From positions 1-37,407 of the forward strand of contig JAIVHM010000144.1 of the NCBI GenBank assembly GCA_020201095.1: a DNA stretch of 37,407 nucleotides. Direction: 5' to 3'. Source of the DNA: Halomonas sp. (lineage in GTDB: Bacteria; Pseudomonadota; Gammaproteobacteria; Pseudomonadales; Halomonadaceae). The translations under genes and the position numbers were made by a program. How positions within the stretch are numbered: position 1 is the first letter of the stretch; every line of letters starts with the position of its first letter. Of the stretch, positions 7,790-16,541 are shown in pieces. Under the pieces are notes generated by a model. That model ran no database searches and was not told the DNA's origin. It saw only the letters and a list, made by a program, of their open reading frames with translations.

Positions 7790-9166
7790 ATGACCGACTC
7801 ACCGCTGTTCTACCAGGCCGGCCCCGCCCTGCCGGAAGTCAGCCATGCCGATGGCGTCACCCTGTGGGATACCCAGGGCAAGGCCTACCTGGACGGCTGC
7901 TCCGGCGCCATCTCCTGCAATCTCGGCCACGGCCGGCAGGATATCCGCAATGCCATGCTGGCTCAGTTAGACCGTGTCGCCTTCACCTACCGCACCCAGT
8001 TCGAGAATACCCCTGCCGTGGCCCTGGGCCGCGCCCTGGTCGAGATGACCGGCGGCGCTTTAGAGAAGGTATTCTTCGTCTGCAGCGGCTCAGAGGCCGT
8101 CGAGTCGGCCCTCAAGCTGGCACGGCAGTACGTTGTCGCCATCGGCGAGCCGCAGCGGCGCCGCTTCGTTTCCCTGCGCCCCTCCTACCACGGCAGCACC
8201 CTGGGAGCGCTGGGCGTCACCGGCTATCACCCTCTGGAGGCGCCCTTCACCGAGCTCACCCACGCCTCGCTCAAGGTGGCGGGGCCCGACTTCTATCGCC
8301 ACCAGGATGCCGACGACGACGCCCATGTCGACCGGTTGCTGGCCGAGACTCGCTCGGCCATCGAGGCCGCCGGTCCCGAGTCGATCATCGCCTTCATACT
8401 GGAACCGGTGGGTGGCGCCAGCACCGGCGCCCGGCTGCTCGGTGAGCGCTACCTGAGGGGCATCCGCGCGCTGTGCAACGAATTCGGCTGCCTGCTGATC
8501 CTCGACGAGGTACTCACCGGGGTTGGCCGCACCGGCGCCTGGTTCGCCTGGCAACACTACGGCGTCATCCCCGACCTTTTGGTCACTGCCAAGGGGCTGG
8601 GCGCCGGCTATTACCCGGTGGGGGCACTGCTGGCCCGCGACGACATCGTCACCGAGGTGATGGCCAGCGGCGGCTTCCAGCACGGCCACACCTACGCCGG
8701 CAACCCGCTGGCCTGCGCCACCGGACTTGCCGTGATCGAGGCGATCCGCCGGGAGCGGCTGCTGGAGAACACCCGGGCGCGAGGCGACCAGCTTGAGACC
8801 GGCCTGCGGGCGCTGGCCAAGCGCTACCCCTGGGTCGGCCACGTGCGCGGCCTCGGCCTGCTGTGGGGCGTCGAACTGGTGGCCGACCCCGACACTCGTC
8901 GACCCTTTCCCGCCGAGCAGAACCGTTTTGCCCAGATCACCGCCCTGGCCAAGGAAGAGGGGCTGCTGATCTACCCCCGCCGCAGCCTGGACGGCGTGGC
9001 CGGCGACCACTTCCTGGTCACCCCGCCGCTGACCATCCGCGCCGCGGAGATGGAAACGCTGCTCGAACGGCTGGGTCGCGCCATGGCCCGCTTCGACCGG
9101 GCGCTGGCCGACGAGGACGGCGCCGCTGCCTTTACCTCCCGGGCCAAGGAGGCCCCGACATCATGA
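7790..9166 (+). CDS. Class III PLP-dependent aminotransferase
   Basis: A 458-residue class III (omega) aminotransferase. Visible features are the cofactor-phosphate segment CSGSEAVESALKLAR at 98-112, YHGSTLG at 133-139, the pyridine-binding Asp239 in LILDEVLTGVGRTG, and the Schiff-base Lys268 in VTAKGLGAGYYP. This class transfers amino groups that are usually not alpha to the carboxylate (beta-alanine, GABA, ornithine and diamines), typically to pyruvate or 2-oxoglutarate. It is the first gene of a rightward set and its stop overlaps the CoA-transferase alpha start (ATGA). Because CoA-transferase and thiolase genes follow, I infer that it makes a 3-oxo acid from a beta-amino acid. The substrate is unassigned, and automatic labels such as aspartate aminotransferase family would not be informative. 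Confidence 0.9.
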   Translation: MTDSPLFYQAGPALPEVSHADGVTLWDTQGKAYLDGCSGAISCNLGHGRQDIRNAMLAQLDRVAFTYRTQFENTPAVALGRALVEMTGGALEKVFFVCSGSEAVESALKLARQYVVAIGEPQRRRFVSLRPSYHGSTLGALGVTGYHPLEAPFTELTHASLKVAGPDFYRHQDADDDAHVDRLLAETRSAIEAAGPESIIAFILEPVGGASTGARLLGERYLRGIRALCNEFGCLLILDEVLTGVGRTGAWFAWQHYGVIPDLLVTAKGLGAGYYPVGALLARDDIVTEVMASGGFQHGHTYAGNPLACATGLAVIEAIRRERLLENTRARGDQLETGLRALAKRYPWVGHVRGLGLLWGVELVADPDTRRPFPAEQNRFAQITALAKEEGLLIYPRRSLDGVAGDHFLVTPPLTIRAAEMETLLERLGRAMARFDRALADEDGAAAFTSRAKEAPTS

Positions 9167-9864
9167 CGCTGCTCACCCAGAAGGTCCGCGATCTCGAGGC
9201 GGCGGTGGCCGCCATTCCACAGGGGGCGACGATCATGGTCGGCGGCTTCGGCTCGCCGGGCACCCCCTTCGCCCTGCTCGACGCCCTGCTGGCCTGCGGC
9301 CAGGGCGAGCTCACCCTGATCAAGAACGACGCCAACGAACCGGGTATCGGCATCGGCAGGCTGATCGAGGCCGGGCGCGTCCGACGGCTGATTACTTCGC
9401 ACCTGGGGCTCAACCGCACCGCCATCGAGGCGATGAATGCCGGGCGGCTCGAGGTGAGTTTTCATCCCCAGGGCCTGCTCGCCGAGAAGATTCGCTGCGC
9501 CGGCGCCGGTCACGGCGGCTTTCTCACCGACATCGGCCAGGGCACCGAGATCGCCGAGGACCGCCGAGAGATCGAGATCGACGGCCGCACCTGGGGCATC
9601 GAGCCGGCCCTGCATGCGGACGTCGCCCTGGTGCACGCCGAGCGGGCCGATCGCTACGGCAACCTGATCTATCGCGCCACCGCCAGCAACTTCAACCCGC
9701 TGATGGCCATGGCCGCCGATCAGGTGATCGCCCAGACCTACCGCCTCGATGCGCCCGGCGAGCTGCCCATCGACGCTATCCATACCCCCTGCGCCTTCGT
9801 CAGCCAGGTGGTGCGGGTCGACCGAGCCACCAGTGAACAGGGAGTTCGCCAGCATGAGCTCTGA
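9163..9864 (+). CDS. 3-oxoacid CoA-transferase, alpha subunit
   Basis: A 233-residue alpha subunit of a family I CoA-transferase (AtoD/ScoA/PcaI type), which moves CoA from a donor such as succinyl-CoA or acetyl-CoA to a carboxylic acid. The glycine-rich GGFGSPGTP motif is at 27-35. NLIYRATASNFNPLMAMAAD near residue 170 is the conserved segment that precedes the C-terminus. The frame extends far upstream inside the aminotransferase, but the ATG at 9163, overlapping the preceding stop, gives the family start. It overlaps the beta subunit gene by 11 bases, which suits subunits needed in equal amounts. Confidence 0.92.
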   Translation: MTLLTQKVRDLEAAVAAIPQGATIMVGGFGSPGTPFALLDALLACGQGELTLIKNDANEPGIGIGRLIEAGRVRRLITSHLGLNRTAIEAMNAGRLEVSFHPQGLLAEKIRCAGAGHGGFLTDIGQGTEIAEDRREIEIDGRTWGIEPALHADVALVHAERADRYGNLIYRATASNFNPLMAMAADQVIAQTYRLDAPGELPIDAIHTPCAFVSQVVRVDRATSEQGVRQHEL

Positions 9865-10507
9865 TACGCAGCGCATTCTGACCCGAGCCGCCCGGGAGGT
9901 GATCCCCGGCCAGATCGTCAATCTCGGCATCGGCCTGCCGACCCGACTCTTTCACTATCTGCCCGACGAAATGGAGGTGCTGGTGCACTCCGAAAACGGC
10001 GTGCTGGGCTGCCGGCCGCGCCGCGACGACGAGGCGCCGGACCACGATATGATCGATTCTGGCGGGGCCTACATCACCACTCGCCCCGGGGCCAGCGTCT
10101 TCGACAGCGCCACCTCCTTCGCCATGATCCGACGCAGCCGGGTCGACCTCACCTTCATGGGCGCCTTCGAGGTCGACGCCGCCGGCAACCTGGCCAACTG
10201 GAAGATACCCGGAAAGTTCTCACCCGGCATCGGCGGCGCCATGGAGCTGGCTCAGAAGGTCAAGCGGCTGGTGGTGCTCTGCTCCCACAATGACAAACAC
10301 GGCAACCCCAAGATCCTCCAGCGCTGTCGCTTGCCGCTCACCGCTAGCGGCTGCGTGTCGCGCATCATCACCGACAAGGCGGTGATGGACGTGACCCCCG
10401 AGGGTCTACGTGTGGTGGAGATCGCCGAGGGCCTCGACCCGGCCGATCTGCAGGCGGCGACGGAAGCCCCGCTAATCATCGACGAATCACGGCTGGGGAG
10501 ATTCTGA
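9854..10507 (+). CDS. 3-oxoacid CoA-transferase, beta subunit
   Basis: A 217-residue beta subunit of the same family I CoA-transferase. The catalytic glutamate, which forms the glutamyl-CoA thioester, is Glu47 in the HSENGVLG motif. QIVNLGIGLPT at 20-30 and GGAYITTRPGASVFDSA further on are also characteristic. Candidate activities include acetoacetate, 3-oxoadipate and similar 3-oxo acid transferases, which sequence alone does not separate. I infer a 3-oxo acid substrate because a thiolase follows two genes later. The stop overlaps the M20 gene start by one base (TGATG). Confidence 0.92.
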   Translation: MSSDTQRILTRAAREVIPGQIVNLGIGLPTRLFHYLPDEMEVLVHSENGVLGCRPRRDDEAPDHDMIDSGGAYITTRPGASVFDSATSFAMIRRSRVDLTFMGAFEVDAAGNLANWKIPGKFSPGIGGAMELAQKVKRLVVLCSHNDKHGNPKILQRCRLPLTASGCVSRIITDKAVMDVTPEGLRVVEIAEGLDPADLQAATEAPLIIDESRLGRF

Positions 10508-11790
10508 TGCTGGATGACGCCGAGAAACGCATCGTCGCCGCCTGCGACGCGCTTATGGACGACACCCTGGCGCTGACTTGTGACCTGGTGCGCGGCTACA
10601 GCGTGCTGGGCCAGGAGCATGGGGCGCTGGACACCATGGAGGCCTGGCTCAAACGGCTCGACCTGCCGGCGACCCGGGTGCCGCTGGACGCCCCGGGGTT
10701 TGCCGAGCACCCCCACCGAGTGCCCACCGAGTGGGACAGCGCCGGTCGCTACAACCTGGTCTCGCGGCTCAATCCCGATGCCAGCGGTCCGCACCTGGTG
10801 TTCAACGGCCATCTGGACGTGGTACCCGCTGAGCCCATCGACATGTGGACCCGTCCGCCCTGGGAGCCCTGGGAGCAGGACGGCTGGCTCTACGGCCGCG
10901 GTGCCGGCGACATGAAGGCCGGCATCGCCGCCATGGTCATGGCGGTGCAGGCGGTACGCCAGGCCGGCGTGACCATCGACTTCCCGCTAACCCTGCAGAC
11001 GGTAATCGAGGAGGAATGCACCGGCAACGGCGCTCTGGCCTGCCTGCATCAGGGCTATAGCGGCGACTTCGTGCTGATCCCTGAGCCCTTCGGCGCCCGA
11101 ATCTACAGCGGTCAGGTGGGTGTGCTGTGGTTCCGCATGCAGATCGAGGGCCTGCCGGCTCACGTGCTCGACACCGCCGCCGGCCGCAACGCTATCGAGA
11201 CCCTGCAGCTCTACCTGCCGGCGCTCAAGGCCCTGGAAGAGGAGATCAACGCCCTGCCCCGCCCGGCGCCCTACGTCGACCATCCCCATCCCTTCAATCT
11301 CAGCATCGGTCGGGTAGAGGGCGGCAACTGGGCCTCCAGCGTGCCGGCCCACGCCATCCTCGAGGGGCGCGTCGGCTTTCCGCCGGGGATGACGCCCGAC
11401 GACGCCATGGGGCGGGTGCGCGAAACCCTTGCCGCTCGCCATGCCGAGCTTGACGATGCTACCCCGGCGCCCCGGGTCAGCTTCCATGGCTTCCGCTCAG
11501 AAGGGCACCTGGTCGACCTCGACACCCCGGGCATCCGGCTACTCTCGGAGTGCCACGAAGCGCTGCTTGGCGAGCCGCCGGCCCACTACCTTTCCACCTG
11601 CACCACCGACCTGCGCGCCTTCCACGTTTCGGGCGAGATCAACGGCACCTGCTACGGCCCGGTCGCCCAGCGCATCCATGGCGTGGACGAGTGCGTCGAC
11701 ATCGACTCCATCCGCCACGTGCTGACCACCTACGCGCTGTTCATCCACCGCTGGGCGCGCCTGACCGACCCCAAGGAGCCGACTCCATGA
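10507..11790 (+). CDS. M20 family metallo-deacylase (ArgE/DapE type)
   Basis: A 427-residue M20 metallohydrolase of the ArgE/DapE/ACY1 group, which cleaves N-acyl groups or small peptides with a di-zinc centre. Metal ligands are visible at His102 and Asp104 (GHLDVVP), Asp135 (GRGAGDMKAG) and the catalytic/ligand glutamates at 168-170 (TVIEEECTGNG), with a C-terminal ligand in RIHGVDECVD. A dimerisation domain lies between about 210 and 325. It overlaps both neighbours (TGATG before, ATGA after). Its place inside a degradation operon points to removal of an acyl group from the imported compound before transamination, not to arginine or lysine synthesis. This role is inferred. Confidence 0.88.
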   Translation: MLDDAEKRIVAACDALMDDTLALTCDLVRGYSVLGQEHGALDTMEAWLKRLDLPATRVPLDAPGFAEHPHRVPTEWDSAGRYNLVSRLNPDASGPHLVFNGHLDVVPAEPIDMWTRPPWEPWEQDGWLYGRGAGDMKAGIAAMVMAVQAVRQAGVTIDFPLTLQTVIEEECTGNGALACLHQGYSGDFVLIPEPFGARIYSGQVGVLWFRMQIEGLPAHVLDTAAGRNAIETLQLYLPALKALEEEINALPRPAPYVDHPHPFNLSIGRVEGGNWASSVPAHAILEGRVGFPPGMTPDDAMGRVRETLAARHAELDDATPAPRVSFHGFRSEGHLVDLDTPGIRLLSECHEALLGEPPAHYLSTCTTDLRAFHVSGEINGTCYGPVAQRIHGVDECVDIDSIRHVLTTYALFIHRWARLTDPKEPTP

Positions 11791-12977
11791 GAAACGTCTA
11801 TCTCGCCGACTATGCCCGCAGCGCCTTCACCCGTGCGCATCCCCGCAAGCCAGAGCTGGATGGCTGGGCCGACACTCGCAGCGACGCTCTGCTGGCTGCC
11901 GTGATCGACGGCCTGCTCGTGCGAGGCGACCTCGACGGCGCCGCCGTGGAGGACCTCAGCGTCGGCTGCGCCCTGCCGGTCAAGGAGCAGTGGAGCTTCG
12001 GTGGACGCTACCCGCTGTGGCTAGCCGAGCGCCTGGGCGAGCGGGGCCGCGCCTGTGCCACCCGCCAAATCGACCAGCAGTGCGGCTCGGGGCTGGCGGC
12101 CCTACGCAGCACCGCCCGTGAGATACAGGCGGGTGCCATTGAGGTCGGCATCGCCGGCGGCGTCGAGAACATGACCCGGGTGCCCATGGGCCCGGCGCTA
12201 TTCAAGGAAGGCGTGCTGACCAGCCCGGCCGCGCTGCAGGAAGCCGACTGGCTGGAGCTTGGGGTGGCTCTGAACATGGGCGTGACCGCCGAGCGCCTGG
12301 CCGAAGCCGCGGGCATCGGGCGCGAGGCCATGGATGCCTTCGCCCTGGCCTCGCACCAACGAGCCGCCGCGGCCGATGCCGAGGGGCGCTTCAACGGCGA
12401 GCGCCTGATGCTGGCCAATGCTGCCGGCGAGCGCATCGCCCGGGATGCCAATGTCCGCGCCGATACCACTGCTGAGCGTCTGGCCGGCCTCGACCCGGTG
12501 TTCCTGGAAGGCGGCCGGGTGACCGCCGGCAACAGCTCTCCGCTCACCTCCGGGGCCGCCGCCGCCCTGCTGATGTCCGAGGAGGCCCTAACGCACCATG
12601 GCGCAACGCCCCTCGCTCGAGTGGTGGGCATTGCCGACTGCGGCGTCGCTCCTGAACAGATGGGCGCCGGGGCGGCGGCGGCCATTCAGCGCGTGCTGGA
12701 TCAGACTGGCCTGGGCGTCGCTGATATCGATTACTGGGAGATCAACGAGGCCTTCGCTGCGGTGCCGCTGCACGCCACGGGCGAGCTCGCGCTAGACCCC
12801 GAACGAGTCAACGTCTGGGGCGGTGCCCTGGCGCTGGGTCACCCTCTCGGCGCCACCGGGATCCGCCTTGCCGGAACGCTGGCGCGAATATTGCAGTTCG
12901 AAAAGAAGCGCTTCGGCTGTGCGGCCGCCTGCATCGGCGGCGGCCAGGGCATCGCCCTGCTGCTTGAACGAGCGTGA
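11787..12977 (+). CDS. Thiolase (acetyl-CoA C-acyltransferase family)
   Basis: A 396-residue thiolase with all expected catalytic positions: nucleophile Cys99 in DQQCGSGLAALRS, the NEAF motif at 320-323, His352 in GHPLGATG and Cys382 in CIGGGQG. Degradative thiolases split a 3-oxoacyl-CoA with free CoA to acetyl-CoA plus a shortened acyl-CoA. The start overlaps the M20 stop (ATGA). Next to a CoA-transferase, the natural reading is that the transferase makes a 3-oxoacyl-CoA and this enzyme cleaves it. Chain specificity cannot be read here. Confidence 0.93.
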   Translation: MRNVYLADYARSAFTRAHPRKPELDGWADTRSDALLAAVIDGLLVRGDLDGAAVEDLSVGCALPVKEQWSFGGRYPLWLAERLGERGRACATRQIDQQCGSGLAALRSTAREIQAGAIEVGIAGGVENMTRVPMGPALFKEGVLTSPAALQEADWLELGVALNMGVTAERLAEAAGIGREAMDAFALASHQRAAAADAEGRFNGERLMLANAAGERIARDANVRADTTAERLAGLDPVFLEGGRVTAGNSSPLTSGAAAALLMSEEALTHHGATPLARVVGIADCGVAPEQMGAGAAAAIQRVLDQTGLGVADIDYWEINEAFAAVPLHATGELALDPERVNVWGGALALGHPLGATGIRLAGTLARILQFEKKRFGCAAACIGGGQGIALLLERA

Positions 12978-13062
12978 CCCGCACAGGCAAAAACGTCCTG
13001 TGCCTCATTTCCATCAGCCATCATCAGGAGGTAACCGCTAGAACCCAGAACGTCACCCGACA

Positions 13063-13116
13063 CCACTGAACAAACCAACTCCACTGAACAAAACAAATCC
13101 ACTGAACAAAACAACT
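13063..13116. repeat. 18-bp tandem repeat in the binding-protein gene leader
   Basis: Three tandem 18-bp units (13063-13080, 13081-13098, 13099-13116), each beginning CCACTGAACAAA, sit in the 160-bp spacer between the thiolase and the solute-binding-protein gene. They end 21 bases before the latter's ATG. The array is C/A-rich on the plus strand and would give an unstructured leader. Confidence 0.8.
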
Positions 13117-13137
13117 CCACAACAAGCAGGCATCGAC

Positions 13138-13941
13138 ATGAAAAATCACAATACGTCTTTCCATCGTCCCCTTATCGGCGCCATGGCGCTGCTGGGCGCC
13201 ATTTCCCTGGTCAGCTTGCAGGTCCAGGCCCGGGATCTTCCCGAGATCCAGGATGACGTCTTCCAGGTCGTCAATTCCGGCGCCTACCCGCCCTTCAGCT
13301 ATGTGGACACGGGCGGCAACCTGATCGGTTTCGATGTGGATATTGCCGAAGCCCTGGCGGACAGAATGGGGGTCGAGGTGGACATCCAGACGTCGCCCTG
13401 GAACGGCATCGTTGCCGCCCTGGCCGGCGGTCGTTTCGACGCCTGCATCTGCAGCATGAGCGTCACGGAAGAGCGCGAGGAGGCCGTCGACTTCACCGAC
13501 CCCTACTACCGCTCGGGGCTCTCAATCTGGGTGCGGGACGAAACCGATGACATCAGCAGCATCGATGACTTCGAGGGCAAGCGAGTCGGCTCGACACTCG
13601 GCGAAACCGGCAATCAGTGGGCCACCGAGATGGCCGAGGGAAGGTGGCGCAACCAGACCTTCCAGGGCCTGCCCGACATGCTCAACGGGCTCACCAACGG
13701 GCGCGTCGACGTGATGATCGCCGATGATATTCCCGTCTATGTGGCCATCGGTGACGGGGATATCGCCATCAAGCAGATCGATGTCGGCGAGCTGCCCAGC
13801 TGGCCCGCCGCCATCGCCATCCAGAAGAATACGCCGCAGCTTAAGGCAGCGCTCAATACGGCGCTGACCGAGATCCGTGAGGACGGTACCTACCAGGCCA
13901 TCGTCGACAAATGGATCGGTGAAGGCGTCGAGTTCAATTAG
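13138..13941 (+). CDS. Polar amino acid ABC transporter, periplasmic binding protein
   Basis: A 267-residue family 3 solute-binding protein (bacterial SBP_bac_3 fold). The N-terminal signal peptide has a hydrophobic core around residues 13-28 and a probable cleavage after VQA, before RDLPEIQ. The mature protein has the family landmarks YPPFSYVDTGGNLIGFDVDIAEAL, WNGIVAALAGGRFDACICSMSVTEER (shown as two adjoining motifs WNGIVAAL and GRFDACICSMS), and FTDPYYRSG. The family binds amino acids and related amines in the periplasm. Two permeases and an ATPase follow directly. Ligand type cannot be fixed from these motifs. Confidence 0.93.
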   Translation: MKNHNTSFHRPLIGAMALLGAISLVSLQVQARDLPEIQDDVFQVVNSGAYPPFSYVDTGGNLIGFDVDIAEALADRMGVEVDIQTSPWNGIVAALAGGRFDACICSMSVTEEREEAVDFTDPYYRSGLSIWVRDETDDISSIDDFEGKRVGSTLGETGNQWATEMAEGRWRNQTFQGLPDMLNGLTNGRVDVMIADDIPVYVAIGDGDIAIKQIDVGELPSWPAAIAIQKNTPQLKAALNTALTEIREDGTYQAIVDKWIGEGVEFN

Positions 13942-13953
13942 AGGATCCCTCGA

Positions 13954-13975
13954 CAGCAGGGCGCGAGCCCTGCTG
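13954..13975 (+). terminator. Intercistronic hairpin after the binding-protein gene
   Basis: A perfect 9-bp stem, arms CAGCAGGGC and GCCCTGCTG around a GCGA tetraloop, begins 12 bases after the binding-protein stop and is followed by CTTTC. A strong hairpin with only a weak pyrimidine tail between a binding-protein gene and its permease genes is a known way to stabilise the upstream message or attenuate read-through. That gives more binding protein than permease. Confidence 0.65.
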
Positions 13976-14019
13976 CTTTCAAACCTTCCTGACAACTCGA
14001 CAACAGGATAGAAGGGATC

Positions 14020-14676
14020 ATGGACATCAATCTGATGATCGAGATCGCGCCGCTGCTGGTGAAGGCGGCCTGGGTGACCGTGGACATCTCCGCGCGCGCC
14101 CTGTTCTTCGGTTTCATTATCGCCTCGGCGCTGGTGGCGCTGCGCACCTCGCGCATCCCGCCCGTTCGCTGGCTGGCCCGCGCCTATATCAGCGTGGTGC
14201 GCGGCACGCCCTATTTCGTGCAGCTCCTGCTGGTCTTCTACGGTGGCCCCGCCATTGGCCTGCGCCTGGATCCCTTCACCTGCGGTGTTGTGGTCGGCGC
14301 CTTCAACATCGGCGCCTACATGAGCGAAGCCATGCGCGGCGCCATCGAGTCGGTGGACAGCGGCCAGAGCGAGGCGTCGCGCTCCTTGGGCTTCGGCCGC
14401 CTGGCCACCCTGCAACACATCATCCTGCCCCAGGCGGCGGCCCTGATGATCCGCTCGGTAGGAGTGCTGGGCATCATTCTGGTCAAGAACTCCTCGCTGG
14501 TATCGATCATCTCGGTGGTCGAGCTGACCTATCAGGCCCAGCGGCTGATCGGCTCCACTTACAAGCCCCTGGAAGTCTTCATGCTCAGCGCGCTGATGTA
14601 CATCGTCATCATCTATGCGGTCATGGGCATCGTGGAATTCCTCTATCGACGGGCCACTCGCTACACCTTCCTGTAA
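14020..14676 (+). CDS. Polar amino acid ABC transporter, permease 1
   Basis: A 218-residue inner-membrane permease of the HisM/HisQ/GlnP type. The ABC-contacting EAA loop reads EASRSLGFGRLATLQHIILP near residues 120-139. Hydrophobic segments flank it, and VVRGTPYFVQLLLVFYG before it is the usual family signature. An AAGGG ribosome binding site precedes the ATG. It forms a heterodimeric channel with the second permease encoded next. Confidence 0.93.
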   Translation: MDINLMIEIAPLLVKAAWVTVDISARALFFGFIIASALVALRTSRIPPVRWLARAYISVVRGTPYFVQLLLVFYGGPAIGLRLDPFTCGVVVGAFNIGAYMSEAMRGAIESVDSGQSEASRSLGFGRLATLQHIILPQAAALMIRSVGVLGIILVKNSSLVSIISVVELTYQAQRLIGSTYKPLEVFMLSALMYIVIIYAVMGIVEFLYRRATRYTFL

Positions 14677-14721
14677 CACATGCCGGGCACTTAGCCGGGC
14701 CACAACTACCAGGATAGCCGC

Positions 14722-15375
14722 ATGGAATTCGACTTCAGCCCCGTCATTGACTACTGGCCCACCCTGCTCCAGGGCGTCGGCGTCACCCTGCTGATCGGCC
14801 TGGCCGTCGCCGTGATGTCGATCATCGGCGGCCAGATCGTGGCGGTCATCACGCTGTATACCCGCAAGATGGTGAACTGGCCGCTGCGCTTCTTCATCTG
14901 GCTGTTCATGACCACACCGCTGCTGCTTCAGCTGTATTTCCTGTATTTCGGTATCGGCGAGTGGATACTCATACCGGCGATCGTGGTGGGGGTTCTAGGC
15001 CTGGGCTTTCACTACATGGCCTATAACGCCGATATCTTCATCGCCACCATCAAGTCGGTCTCGAGCGGCCAATATGAAGCATCGCGCTCACTGGGTTTCG
15101 GCCACCTCCGCACGCTCCTGTATATCATTCTCCCCCAGGCCTTCTATCGCGCCCTGCCCCAGCTGAGCAACAACATGATCATCATGGTCAAGGACATTTC
15201 GGTGCTGTCGGCCATCGGCATCGGCGAGATGGTCTATGCCTCGCAGTACGCCATCAGCGTGACCTTCCGGCCCTTCGAGTTCTACATCACCATCGCCGTC
15301 ATCTACTACCTGATCAATCTGATGATGGAAGCCGGCCAGACGTGGATCGAACGTCGCGCCGCCTATCGCAGCTAA
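14722..15375 (+). CDS. Polar amino acid ABC transporter, permease 2
   Basis: A 217-residue permease related to the preceding one. The EAA loop EASRSLGFGHLRTLLYIILP is near residues 117-136 and is preceded by FMTTPLLLQLYFLYFG, the equivalent of the RGTP segment, here with TTPLLLQ. An AGGA box lies upstream of the ATG and only 45 bases separate it from permease 1. It is the second half of the membrane channel of the importer. Confidence 0.93.
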   Translation: MEFDFSPVIDYWPTLLQGVGVTLLIGLAVAVMSIIGGQIVAVITLYTRKMVNWPLRFFIWLFMTTPLLLQLYFLYFGIGEWILIPAIVVGVLGLGFHYMAYNADIFIATIKSVSSGQYEASRSLGFGHLRTLLYIILPQAFYRALPQLSNNMIIMVKDISVLSAIGIGEMVYASQYAISVTFRPFEFYITIAVIYYLINLMMEAGQTWIERRAAYRS

Positions 15376-15387
15376 CGAGGACGTCAT

Positions 15388-16167
15388 ATGACACAAACAC
15401 CAGAGACCCCGATGGTCGAGCTCAAGGGAATCAAGAAACGCTTCGGCGACCTGGAAGTGCTCAAGGGCATCGACCTCAGCGTAGATCGCGGCAAGATCAT
15501 CTCCATCATCGGCCCGTCAGGCTCGGGAAAAAGCACCCTGCTGCGCTCCGTCAACAATCTGGAAGTGATCGACGAGGGCACCATCCTGCTGGATGGCGTT
15601 CAGGTCAATCGGCCCGACCTGAAGGGCCTGGCCTACGAGAAACACATCAACCATATCCGCCAAAACATGGGCATGGTGTTCCAGCACTTCAATCTGTTTC
15701 CTCATCTTTCGACACTGGAAAACGTGACGCTGGCGCCCAGGAAGCTCAAGGGGATGAGCGCCAGGGAAGCTCAGGAGCTGGGCATGGAGCTGCTCGAGCG
15801 CGTAGGCCTGGCAGACAAGGCGCAGGTCTACCCGAGCGCGCTCTCCGGTGGCCAGAAACAGCGGGTGGCCATCGCCCGGGCGCTGGCCATGCGTCCCAAG
15901 GTCATGCTCTTCGACGAGGCCACCTCGGCGCTCGACCCCGAACTGGTCGAGGAGGTAAACCTTGTCGTGAAGGGTCTGGCCGAGGAGCATATGACCATGC
16001 TGATCGTCACCCATGAGATGACCTTTGCTCGCGACGTTTCCGACTGGACGATGTTCATGGATGGTGGCGTGGTGGTCGAGGCCAACACCCCCGAACACCT
16101 GTTCAGCCATCCCGACCAGGAACGCACCCAACACTTCCTGCGCAAGCACCTGGGGGCCCAGGCCTGA
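15388..16167 (+). CDS. Polar amino acid ABC transporter, ATPase
   Basis: A 259-residue ABC ATPase of the GlnQ/HisP group. Walker A GPSGSGKST, Q-loop MVFQHFNLFPHLS, signature LSGGQKQR, Walker B VMLFDEATSALD and the switch histidine in VTHEM are all present in order. A GAGG box sits 7 nt before the ATG. It is the last gene of the cluster and powers the importer. No clear intrinsic terminator follows. Confidence 0.95.
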   Translation: MTQTPETPMVELKGIKKRFGDLEVLKGIDLSVDRGKIISIIGPSGSGKSTLLRSVNNLEVIDEGTILLDGVQVNRPDLKGLAYEKHINHIRQNMGMVFQHFNLFPHLSTLENVTLAPRKLKGMSAREAQELGMELLERVGLADKAQVYPSALSGGQKQRVAIARALAMRPKVMLFDEATSALDPELVEEVNLVVKGLAEEHMTMLIVTHEMTFARDVSDWTMFMDGGVVVEANTPEHLFSHPDQERTQHFLRKHLGAQA

Positions 16168-16431
16168 TCTGGCGACTAACCGGGAAGCAACAATGAGCGC
16201 TTTGCATCGCCGATGTCACAGAGATCGGCTTTCCTAAAGGGGCAAGATGCGCGTTCGCATCGTGGCGCTCACCACAATAAAAGCTATTACAGAATAACCG
16301 GATGGTGTCAGGGGAGCTGATCGGTCCAGGCAGCACAACTTGACCACTGCATTAAAGGTGGTCTTCGGCGAAGGGCAGATAGCAGAAAAAAAGGGGGAGA
16401 CAGGCTTGGAAAACATGGGGGCACAAATGGA

Positions 16432-16541
16432 GGCGGCCCCGACAGCCACATCCCGGCACACGCGACCACCACTACCGTTGCTCCCTTCCGGGCCTGGCGG
16501 GGTTTGCGGCTTAGCATTGCGGGAGGACCGACAGGGCCACC
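16432..16541 (-). ncRNA. ffs: 4.5S RNA, signal recognition particle RNA
   Basis: Read on the minus strand, this 110-nt segment contains the conserved SRP tip, with CAGGCCCGGAAGGGAGCA matching the CAGGUCCGGAAGGAAGCA of E. coli 4.5S RNA. The stem segments CCTCCCGCAATGCTA and GTGTGCCGGGATGT also match. The 5' GGTGGCCC pairs with the 3' GGGCCGCC, which sets the ends. It binds Ffh to target membrane proteins. It lies alone between the ABC cluster and the ATP-grasp gene, on the opposite strand from both. An A-rich run on the plus strand at about 16384-16392 gives a U-tract after it and may help termination. Confidence 0.95.

Noticed and set aside
7790-12977. Ectoine degradation cluster
   Set aside because: No ectoine hydrolase (DoeA) or DoeB-type deacetylase is present; CoA-transferase and thiolase do not belong to that route.
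16246-16261. Terminator after the ABC ATPase gene (GATGCG-N4-CGCATC)
   Set aside because: The stem is only six base pairs with no T-tract after it, too weak to call.
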